Part shown: positions 34,479 through 42,350 of the stretch, in pieces
Numbering within the stretch: the stretch's first letter is position 1
How the letters are laid out: every line of letters begins with the position of its first letter
DNA from: Dyella_B sp035277725
GTDB taxonomy: Bacteria > Pseudomonadota > Gammaproteobacteria > Xanthomonadales > Rhodanobacteraceae
NCBI RefSeq assembly: GCF_035277725.1
Contig: NZ_DATEJY010000053.1
Span: 7,752 to 71,751 of the forward strand
Length of the DNA: 64,000 nucleotides
Direction: 5' to 3'
Notes under the pieces: model-generated
What the model saw: only the letters and a program-made list of their open reading frames with translations
What the model was told of the DNA's origin: nothing
Databases searched by the model: none
Translations under genes and position numbers: made by a program

Positions 34479-34964
34479 ATGGCACAAGACATTTTCCTGA
34501 GGCTCTCGAATGGCGTTAAGGGCGAATCGCAGGATGCGACCCGTCACCAGGACATCGAGGTGCTGAGCTACGAATGGGATGTGGCGCAGCAGTCCAACAT
34601 GCAGTTGGGTACTGGTGGCGGCGTGGGTCGCCCGACGGTCGGTGACCTGGTCATCAGCAAGTACACCGATACCGCCTCGCCGGATCTGATGTACCGCTGC
34701 TTGAAAGGCCAGCATTTCGACACCGCGCAGCTGGTCGTTCGCAAAGTTACCGGCGCCAATCCGCTCGAGTACATCACGTTCAATCTGGAGCAGGTCATGA
34801 TCACCGGCTATAAGCCGACCGGCATGAGCAACAGCGACGCCCGTCCGACTGAAACCGTTCGTCTGTCGTTTGCCCAGGTGGAGCAGTTGTATGTTCCGCA
34901 GAACGATAAGGGTGCGCAGAGCGGCACGATCTCGCAGAAGTTCAACATCAAGCAGAACTCCTGA
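34479..34964 (+). CDS. hcp: Type VI tube protein Hcp (TssD)
   Basis: 161 residues from the ATG at 34479, with AAGGA about ten bases upstream. AQDIFLRLSNGVKGESQDATRHQDIEVLSYEWDV is the standard Hcp opening. Hexamers stack into the inner tube that carries effectors. The gene is flanked by hairpins on both sides, consistent with a highly expressed separate message. Confidence 0.96.
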   Translation: MAQDIFLRLSNGVKGESQDATRHQDIEVLSYEWDVAQQSNMQLGTGGGVGRPTVGDLVISKYTDTASPDLMYRCLKGQHFDTAQLVVRKVTGANPLEYITFNLEQVMITGYKPTGMSNSDARPTETVRLSFAQVEQLYVPQNDKGAQSGTISQKFNIKQNS

Positions 34965-34987
34965 TTCCCAACGTCCTTCAAGGCTTG

Positions 34988-35014
34988 GCCTCGCTGGATA
35001 TCCGGCGAGGCTTT
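34988..35014 (+). terminator. Hairpin terminator after hcp
   Basis: GCCTCGC pairs with GCGAGGC around a loop that is itself partly self-complementary (GGATATCC), followed by TTT. It lies 24 bases after the hcp stop. The short T-run suggests partial termination, leaving tssJ and later genes at lower expression. Confidence 0.55.
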
Positions 35015-35098
35015 GGGTCGCCCTATAAGACGCGCTGGCTTCGTATGCAGGGAGGGCCAGCGGAACTATTCCGTCAGTCGATTCGGCTGACTCAAACC

Positions 35099-35659
35099 AT
35101 GTGTTCTTTTATGCCTTCTCACTTTCAGTCATGTCAACGCACGCCCGGCATGGTCGTCATGCTCGCCATGTTTGCGTTTCTGACCGCTTGCGGTACCGCG
35201 CCGACGCGTAAGGAAGCTGCTTCAACGCAGCTCAATGTGCATGTGAACGCCAGTGAGCAGACCAATCCGGATGCAGATGATCGCGCTTCACCCATCATGG
35301 TGCGTGTTTATGAATTGAAGTCGCCTACGGCGTTCGAGGACGCCGATTTCTTTACCTTGCAAAATGATGGCAGGGCAGCCATCGGTGACGATGCGGTGGC
35401 CATGGACGAATTTATTCTTCGCCCGGGTGAAAGCCGCGATATCCAGCGCAAGATCAATCCCGACACCACCGCCATTGGCGTGCTTGCCGGCTACCGCGTG
35501 CTTGGCAAATCGGTATGGCGAACGGTCTATCGCGTGCCGGCGGCGGATATGCAGGTGGAAACCTCCAAGTGGTATCAGCGCAAGCGGCGGCCGAAGAAAG
35601 TCAGCCTGACCGTCCGTCTGGATCGGCGAGCCGTGTCGATATCGAGGTCAAGGGATTGA
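35099..35659 (+). CDS. tssJ: Type VI outer-membrane lipoprotein TssJ
   Basis: 186 residues if started at 35099; ATGs at 35111 and 35045 are alternatives, and none has a strong ribosome-binding site. A lipobox LTAC (acylated Cys31) follows VVMLAMFAF. The mature part has LNVHVNASEQTNPDADDRASPIMVRVYELKS, characteristic of TssJ, which anchors the TssLM complex to the outer membrane. The stop codon is one base before tssK. Confidence 0.9.
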   Translation: MCSFMPSHFQSCQRTPGMVVMLAMFAFLTACGTAPTRKEAASTQLNVHVNASEQTNPDADDRASPIMVRVYELKSPTAFEDADFFTLQNDGRAAIGDDAVAMDEFILRPGESRDIQRKINPDTTAIGVLAGYRVLGKSVWRTVYRVPAADMQVETSKWYQRKRRPKKVSLTVRLDRRAVSISRSRD

Positions 35660-35660
35660 C

Positions 35661-37010
35661 ATGAGCACGCATAACAAAGTTGTGTGGAGCGAAGGCCTGT
35701 TTCTTCGCCCGCAATTGTTCCAGCAGCAGGAGCGCTATCTGGAATATTTTGCACACAAGCGCTGCACCTCGTTGAGCCCGTTCTTTTGGGGTTTCGGTCG
35801 ATACGACATCGATCGCGAATCGCTCGCATTCGGCAAGCTTGTTTTCAAGAGCGGCAGCGGTGTCTTTCCGGACGGTACGCCGTTCGACATTCCCGGTCAC
35901 GCGCCGCCGCCGCCGCCGCTGACCATTACGCATGACCATATCAACCAGGTGATCTACCTGGCCGTGCCGCTGCGCTTGCCGAATACGGAAGAAACTGTCT
36001 TCGCCGATCAAACGGGGTCGCTGGCCCGTTTCCACGCGTTTGATGAAGAGCTGCATGACAGCAACGCCATCGGGCAGGGCGCCAAACCGGTGCAGTTGTC
36101 GAATCTGCGCCTGCGTCTGAAGCCAGAGAAGGAACTGACCAAATCGTGGATCGGCATTGCCCTGACACGTATCAAATCGCTGGAAGCCGATGGCGCGATA
36201 ACGTTGCACAGCGAGGACCACATTCCGCCGGTTACGGGCTGCGCGACCAATCCCTTGTTGCGCGAGTGGACCTTGCAATTGCACGGTCTGGCCAAGTTGC
36301 GCGCGGACGCCCTGGCAAGCCGCTTGTCCGGCAGCGATGGCCGCATGGGTGCCGCTGCGGAAGTGTCCGACTATTTGCTGTTGCAAGTGTTGAATCGTTA
36401 CGAGCCGGTGCTCGAACACATGGCACGCATCCAGGAAACGCCGCCGGTGGAGTTCTATCGGCAGCTATCCATGCTGGCGGGGGAGCTTTCTACGTTTGTG
36501 CGCCCGCAGACGCGCCGCCCGTTGCCTGCGCCGGGTTACGACCATGCACGCCTTTACGAAAGCATACGCCCGCTGGTAGAGGACGTCCATTTTCTGTTGA
36601 ACCAGGTATTGATTCGTGGCGCGCAGCCGATTGCGCTCACTGAGCAGGGCCATGGCGTGCGTACGGCTGCCTTGCTTCCGAGTGAACTGGCCAGTTATTC
36701 GAGCCTGGTACTGGCTGTCCACGCGCAGATGCCGCCAGACGTTCTGCAACAACAGTTTTCCTCTTCCACCAAGATCAGCCATCCGCAGCGCCTGCCTGAA
36801 CTGGTTCGCTCGCACTTGCCAGGTCTCACGCTTGCACCGCTGCCGGTGCCGCCGCGGCAAATTCCGTTCAATGCAGGCTTCATTTACTACGAACTGTCGC
36901 GCACGGGACCGTTCTGGGAGCAGATCGCCCGGCAGGGCGGCCTGGCAATGCACATCGCTGGCCACTTCCCTGAGCTCAAGCTCGAATTGTGGGGAGTGCG
37001 GCAGAAATGA
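35661..37010 (+). CDS. tssK: Type VI baseplate protein TssK
   Basis: 449 residues, standard length. NKVVWSEGLFLRPQLFQQQERYLE is the TssK N-terminal signature, and the C-terminal FIYYELSRTGPFWEQIA...LELWGVRQK matches the receptor-like domain. Trimers link the baseplate to the TssJLM membrane complex. The stop overlaps tssL (ATGA). Confidence 0.95.
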   Translation: MSTHNKVVWSEGLFLRPQLFQQQERYLEYFAHKRCTSLSPFFWGFGRYDIDRESLAFGKLVFKSGSGVFPDGTPFDIPGHAPPPPPLTITHDHINQVIYLAVPLRLPNTEETVFADQTGSLARFHAFDEELHDSNAIGQGAKPVQLSNLRLRLKPEKELTKSWIGIALTRIKSLEADGAITLHSEDHIPPVTGCATNPLLREWTLQLHGLAKLRADALASRLSGSDGRMGAAAEVSDYLLLQVLNRYEPVLEHMARIQETPPVEFYRQLSMLAGELSTFVRPQTRRPLPAPGYDHARLYESIRPLVEDVHFLLNQVLIRGAQPIALTEQGHGVRTAALLPSELASYSSLVLAVHAQMPPDVLQQQFSSSTKISHPQRLPELVRSHLPGLTLAPLPVPPRQIPFNAGFIYYELSRTGPFWEQIARQGGLAMHIAGHFPELKLELWGVRQK

Positions 37011-38296
37011 GCATGCAAGCGTATAGCGACGACGCGTTCGATTTCCTCAACGGTCCATCGGAGACCCGCTCATCCGCGCAGGCCTCCATGGGGCATGGGC
37101 CAGGTGAAGGCGCTTCGCTGCTGGGTGTCGAACTGCCCGACGATCTGCAGGCGCGGGTCGAAGCCATGCGGCAGGCGCAGAATCCACTGTTGGAAGCGGC
37201 GCAACCTTTGTTGCGCATGCTGGCCGAAGTACCGGCGTCGTTTGACAGTTCAGCGGAAATCGAAGCGCTGCGTGAACTGCTCGTGCGTGAAGTGGTGGTG
37301 TTCCAGAAGCTGTGCGACAGGGCCAACCTGCCATGGAAGCACATGGTGGCAGCGCGCTACTGCCTATGCACGGCCTTGGACGAAGCGGCCAACCGCACGC
37401 AGTGGGGCAAGGGCGGCGTCTGGGCCGTGAAGAGCCTGCTGATCACGTTCGAGGGTGAAGTCGATGGTGGCGAGAAGTTCTTTCTGCTGATCGGCCGCAT
37501 GGCCACCGATCCGCAAGCCTATGTGGATGTGCTGGAAGTGCTCTATCGCATTCTCGGGCTCGGTTTTGAGGGGCGGTATAGCGTGATCGTCGATGGTCGC
37601 CGGCATCTGGATCAGATCCGGCAGCGCCTGCTCACCTTGATCAACAGCGCGCGTGACGCGGTACCGCTGGCCTTGTCGCCGCATTGGCATGGCACAGCTC
37701 CCGGCAAGCTGCGTCTGTTCGGCGGCGTCTCCGCCAAGGCTACGGCTTGCGCGGCAGCGCTGCTGGTATCAGCACTGTTTGGCTGGGACAAGTATCGCCT
37801 GCTTTCCCAAAGTGCGCTGGTCGAGGCAAAAATCCGCGCGGCGGGTGACGTCATCCACGTAGCGCCGCAGCGCCTGCGTCTTGCTTATCTGTTGAGAAAC
37901 GAGATCGCCAAAGGGCTGGTATCGGTGGAAGAAGACGCTGTCCATAGCTTGGTCATTTTCAAAGGCGACACGATGTTCGTCAGTGGGCAAAGCCGCGTGC
38001 GTCCGGAGATGAACGACATTCTTGCCCGCGTCGGCCGTGAAGTGGCTCGGGTCGAAGGCATGGTCACGGTCACGGGCCATACCGACAACCAGCCAGTGCA
38101 TACGGCTGAATTTCCCGACAACCAGGTATTGTCGGAAAAGCGCGCGCAATTCGTTGCCGACGTATTGAAAGCCAATGGCACGCAGCCCGATCGCATCCAC
38201 GTCGTGGGCAAGGGCGATACCGAACCGCTCGCCGACAATGCCAGCGAACAAGGCCGTGCGCGCAATCGACGCGTGGAGGTCCTCGTTACGCTGTAA
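37007..38296 (+). CDS. tssL: Type VI membrane protein TssL with C-terminal OmpA-like domain
   Basis: 429 residues. A cytoplasmic DotU domain (about 45-230; ARYCLCTALDEAANRTQWGKGGVW) is followed by one membrane helix (ATACAAALLVSALFGW) and a periplasmic OmpA/MotB domain with VTGHTDNQPVHTAEFPDN...LSEKRAQFVADVL and GRARNRRVEVLVTL. The last should bind peptidoglycan. This extended form of TssL makes a separate TagL unnecessary. The start overlaps tssK. Confidence 0.95.
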   Translation: MSMQAYSDDAFDFLNGPSETRSSAQASMGHGPGEGASLLGVELPDDLQARVEAMRQAQNPLLEAAQPLLRMLAEVPASFDSSAEIEALRELLVREVVVFQKLCDRANLPWKHMVAARYCLCTALDEAANRTQWGKGGVWAVKSLLITFEGEVDGGEKFFLLIGRMATDPQAYVDVLEVLYRILGLGFEGRYSVIVDGRRHLDQIRQRLLTLINSARDAVPLALSPHWHGTAPGKLRLFGGVSAKATACAAALLVSALFGWDKYRLLSQSALVEAKIRAAGDVIHVAPQRLRLAYLLRNEIAKGLVSVEEDAVHSLVIFKGDTMFVSGQSRVRPEMNDILARVGREVARVEGMVTVTGHTDNQPVHTAEFPDNQVLSEKRAQFVADVLKANGTQPDRIHVVGKGDTEPLADNASEQGRARNRRVEVLVTL

Positions 38297-38309
38297 CGGG
38301 GAAAATGTC

Positions 38310-41300
38310 ATGCACTATATCAATCGCTTTTTTCGTTTTCTCTTTTCGCGCCAGGTCCTTTTGGTCGTGGCGCTCCTGCTTGCCGCGGTCGCTGTGTGGT
38401 TTCTCGGTGCCCTGCTTGCCTTTGGCGTCTATTATCCGCTGGCAACAGCTGGGGCGCGCGTACTCGTCATCGTGGTGCTGCTTACGCTGCTGCTGTTCTG
38501 GCTGCTTCGCTGGCCTACGCTAGGCATCTGGCTGGCCTTGCTGGGCGTGGCGTTCTGGTATGCCAGCCCGTTGCTGGCCTTCGGTGAAGCGCATCCGTTC
38601 AAGAGCACCTGGGCGCGCGCCCAGGTCATCATCGTGTTGGCCGTTTGCTATCTCGCCTTCAGCGCCTATCGCCTGTGGCGCGCCATGCGCAGCGACGATG
38701 CCTTGTTGCAACGCGTACTGCATCCGTTTGGCCAGCGCTCCGCCGACCAGGATGTCGCCCGCGACGAGGTGCGGGCCGTCAACGCCACGCTGGACCGTGC
38801 GCTGGCCAAGCTTCGGCGCATGCGCGGTGCGCTGCCGTTATGGCGCCGCCTGTTCGAAAGCCAGCGCTATCTCTACGAGCTGCCATGGTACGTGGTGATC
38901 GGCTCCTCCGGTGCCGGCAAAACGCAGCTGATTCTGAACTCCGGCCTCGATTTTCCCGAGCAGATGGATGGCTCGGCACGTGACGAGCGCACGGCAACCC
39001 TCGATTGCGACTGCTGGTTCAGCAACGAAGCCGTACTGGTGGACACCGCAGGCCGCTATGCCTTGCAGAATACGCCACGCAGCGATGAAGCCATCGCCGC
39101 CGACGAAGAAGACGCCGCTGCCATCGCAGCAGCGCGCAGCAAGGCCAACGCGGCCGAATGGAAAGGCTTCCTTTCCGCACTACGCAAGCGCAGGCCGCGA
39201 GCGCCCGTCAACGGCACGCTGTTGGTCGTCTCCGTCGAGGAACTGCTCAAGCGTTCCGCCGCGGAACGGGTGACGCTGGCAGCGGCCTTGCGTGCACGGC
39301 TCGGCGATCTGCGCGAGCAACTGGGCGTGCGCTTTCCTGTCTACGTACTGGTGAACAAGCTCGATCTTCTGCCGGGCTTCTCCGAGTACTTCCAGGCGCT
39401 GAGTCCCGAAGGGCGCACGCAGGTACTCGGCTTCACGCTGCCGTACCAGGAACGCGCAGATCTGATTTCCAGCAGCGCGCTGCGTACCGGCATTGCCAAG
39501 GAGCTGCAACAGCTCGAACAGCGGCTGGAAGCCGGCATCAACCTGCGCCTGCAAGAAGAATACGAACTGGAGCGGCGCCGCAAGCTGTATGCGCTGCCCG
39601 GAGAGTTCCGCTGCTTCGCGGCGGAACTGGCCGAATGGATCGGCATGGTATTTCTCGATTCGCGCTATGACGATACGCAACTGCACAGCGCTTTGCGCGG
39701 CGTCTACTTTGCCAGCGCCGCCCAGACACACGAGGTGGTGCCCGCTAATCGTCATACGTTACTGCAACGCTTGCGCCGCGGTTTCGCCGGTCTCTTGGGC
39801 GGCACTGCTTTAGCTGAGGCAAACGCAACCTTGCCCACCGGGCACCGGGGCTACTTCCTGCGCGATTTGTTCAAGCAGGTGATCCTGGCCGAAGGGCATC
39901 TGGTGCGGCCCAACCTGCGCTGGGAATTCCGTTTCCGCGCGCTGCGCACGGTTGGCCATCTGCTGTCGGTTGCCGTGGCGGTCTGGTTGATCGGCTCGTT
40001 GACGATGAGCTTTGGCAACAATCATCGCTACCTGAAGGCTATCGACGGCAAGGCCGATGTGCTCATCAACACGGCGGCCGCCTACAACAAAGCCCCGCAA
40101 GATGACGCCATGGCAACCATGCTGAATATCTCCAGCGAACTGCCGCAATACCCAAACCTGGACTTGGACAGCCCCGGCAACTATTGGCGCTACGGCCTGT
40201 ACACCGCTCCGCGCATACAGGATGCGTCGGACGCCAACTACACCGCGTTGCTCCGCCAGGCCTTGCTCCCGCGGATCGTCGATCGAGTCGAGGCTGTGCT
40301 CGGCATGCAGGTGGACGCACAAGATGCCGACGCCACCTATCGTACGCTCACCGTGTATTTGTCGCTGTACGACCACGCGCATTATGACGCCGCGATACTC
40401 CGCACGTGGGTATGGGACGACTGGCAGCAAAGTCCCGATGCTGCACCGGCCACCGATCGCAACGCATTGGAGGGCCACCTCAACGCCCTGTTCGCCGAAG
40501 ACGAGCCGGTCACGCCACGTACCGCACAGCGTGACGACCTGGTGCAGCGCGCACGCGAACTGCTCGCACGCCAGCCCGAAGCCAACCGTCTCTACGAGCG
40601 GGCGATGATGGAAATGCGCAAGAGCGCACCAGACAACATCACCCTGTTGCGAGCCGCCGGCCCGCGTTCCGCCGCGGTATTCGGCCTGGCAGCCAATTCA
40701 TCACTGCAGGATGGCATGCCAGGCCTATATACCTACGAGGGTTATCACGAGGTTTTTGATAAGCAGCTGTCGCGCTTTCTGCAGCAGGCCGAAGCAGAGG
40801 ACGCCTGGGTGATGGGCAAGGCATCCGCCCCTTCGATCTGGACCTCCACCTTGCGTCCCGAGCGCGACAAGCTTGCCGATGCCATGCGCCGCCTGTACCT
40901 CACCGATTACGGCAACTACTGGCAGCGCTTCATGGAAGACATCCGGCCCGCAAACGTGAACGGCGGTTCTCTCACCGATGAATTGCAGACATTGCGGGTA
41001 CTTTCCGCGCCGGATTCACCGCTGACCACCTTGGCGCAGACCCTTGTGCGCGAGACGTCGTTGACCGCAGTGAACGACGAGACGGACGATTCGGCCCTGA
41101 CCAGCGCCGCCCTTGATGAAGTCACCCGGCGTTCGCGCGCAGGACGCTTGGTCAATACCGCCAGGACGGTTGCGCCCAGCATGAACTTGGCCCAGGTAAA
41201 GATGGAAAAGGAGCTGGTGGACAATCGCTTCGCCGCCCTGCGCCAAGTGGTGACGGGAAGTGCGGATACCGGCAAGGGGCCGGCGCCACCATCCGGTTCG

Positions 41301-42233
41301 GCGATAGCATCGAGTGGCGTTTCACTCGGCAGCGTGATGGGTCTGCTCGGCGAGCAGTACAACCGGCTGTCGATGGCGGATAGCGCACTGGCCACCAATG
41401 GCATGCCTGGCGGCGATGACCTGGGTGCCACGCTTGCTCTGCAAGCCAGTAGGTTGCCTGCGCCCTTGAACGTGCTGCTGGAGGGCGTGGCCTCCCGTTC
41501 CATGCGCAAAGTGAATCAGGGCGTAGGGAGCATGCTGGCGCGCCAGGTCGAAAGCAGTGTGGGCGACCAGTGCCGCAGCCTCATCGAGGGGCGCTATCCC
41601 TTCGCCAAGACGTCACGGGACGTGGACATCGACGATTTCGCCCGCGTATTCGCGCCGGGTGGCATGTTGGACAATTTCTTCCAGCAGTCGCTGGCCAGCC
41701 ATGTCGACACCAGCGTGCGGCCGTGGCGTTACAAGCCTGTCGGTGCTGGCATGCCGCCTTTCAGCGGCCCATCGCTACAACCATTCGAGCAAGCGGCCGC
41801 CATCCGTGAGGCGTTCTTTCAAGGTTCGGATGCCAAGCATCCCTCGTGGAAGGGCGGCATCAAGGTGGTAGCACTGGACCCGGAAATCACCGACCTCACC
41901 ATCGACATCGATGGCCAGAGTTTGCGTTATGCGCATGGCCCGGTAACGGTCTCGCCGATGGTCTGGCCAGGGCCGCGCGGCGGCGCCGTTGCCAGTATCA
42001 CGGCCAATCCTCGCGTGCGGCCTGATACCTCGACCCTGATGGCCGAGGGGCCGTGGGCGCTATTTCGGCTGATCGACCGCGGCCATCTGAGCAAGACCGC
42101 ATCGTCGAGCCGAGCCACCGTGGACTTCGATTTCGACGGCCGCCGTGCCGTGCTCGAACTGGTGGGAAGTGGACAGGCCAATCCGCAATCAAGCGGCCTG
42201 CTGAAAAATTTCCATTGCCCTGGCGTCCGTTGA
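38310..42233 (+). CDS. tssM: Type VI membrane protein TssM (IcmF family)
   Basis: 1307 residues. Start at 38310 after GGGGAA. N-terminal membrane helices lie in 8-40 and about 45-90. A cytoplasmic NTPase-like domain has Walker A GSSGAGKT (198-205, Lys204) and a DTAGRYAL switch. Another membrane helix (LLSVAVAVWLIGSLTMSF) leads into a long periplasmic domain that contacts TssJ. TssM spans the envelope and forms the channel with TssL. The Walker A site is intact, so ATP binding may be functional. Confidence 0.95.
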   Translation: MHYINRFFRFLFSRQVLLVVALLLAAVAVWFLGALLAFGVYYPLATAGARVLVIVVLLTLLLFWLLRWPTLGIWLALLGVAFWYASPLLAFGEAHPFKSTWARAQVIIVLAVCYLAFSAYRLWRAMRSDDALLQRVLHPFGQRSADQDVARDEVRAVNATLDRALAKLRRMRGALPLWRRLFESQRYLYELPWYVVIGSSGAGKTQLILNSGLDFPEQMDGSARDERTATLDCDCWFSNEAVLVDTAGRYALQNTPRSDEAIAADEEDAAAIAAARSKANAAEWKGFLSALRKRRPRAPVNGTLLVVSVEELLKRSAAERVTLAAALRARLGDLREQLGVRFPVYVLVNKLDLLPGFSEYFQALSPEGRTQVLGFTLPYQERADLISSSALRTGIAKELQQLEQRLEAGINLRLQEEYELERRRKLYALPGEFRCFAAELAEWIGMVFLDSRYDDTQLHSALRGVYFASAAQTHEVVPANRHTLLQRLRRGFAGLLGGTALAEANATLPTGHRGYFLRDLFKQVILAEGHLVRPNLRWEFRFRALRTVGHLLSVAVAVWLIGSLTMSFGNNHRYLKAIDGKADVLINTAAAYNKAPQDDAMATMLNISSELPQYPNLDLDSPGNYWRYGLYTAPRIQDASDANYTALLRQALLPRIVDRVEAVLGMQVDAQDADATYRTLTVYLSLYDHAHYDAAILRTWVWDDWQQSPDAAPATDRNALEGHLNALFAEDEPVTPRTAQRDDLVQRARELLARQPEANRLYERAMMEMRKSAPDNITLLRAAGPRSAAVFGLAANSSLQDGMPGLYTYEGYHEVFDKQLSRFLQQAEAEDAWVMGKASAPSIWTSTLRPERDKLADAMRRLYLTDYGNYWQRFMEDIRPANVNGGSLTDELQTLRVLSAPDSPLTTLAQTLVRETSLTAVNDETDDSALTSAALDEVTRRSRAGRLVNTARTVAPSMNLAQVKMEKELVDNRFAALRQVVTGSADTGKGPAPPSGSAIASSGVSLGSVMGLLGEQYNRLSMADSALATNGMPGGDDLGATLALQASRLPAPLNVLLEGVASRSMRKVNQGVGSMLARQVESSVGDQCRSLIEGRYPFAKTSRDVDIDDFARVFAPGGMLDNFFQQSLASHVDTSVRPWRYKPVGAGMPPFSGPSLQPFEQAAAIREAFFQGSDAKHPSWKGGIKVVALDPEITDLTIDIDGQSLRYAHGPVTVSPMVWPGPRGGAVASITANPRVRPDTSTLMAEGPWALFRLIDRGHLSKTASSSRATVDFDFDGRRAVLELVGSGQANPQSSGLLKNFHCPGVR

Positions 42234-42350
42234 GCGCGCACGGGCAAAGCAGATTGTCCACGACCACTCGGTCAGCGTGATCTGCGGCATCTGTGTGCGT
42301 TCCCTGGTCGCTGCGGGAGTGGGGTGAACGATAAGTATGACGAGGGAAGC

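Noticed and set aside
42324..42350. GTG start for vgrG
   Set aside because: It was kept only as an alternative. The ATG at 42351 has GAGGGA directly upstream, though the spacing is short.
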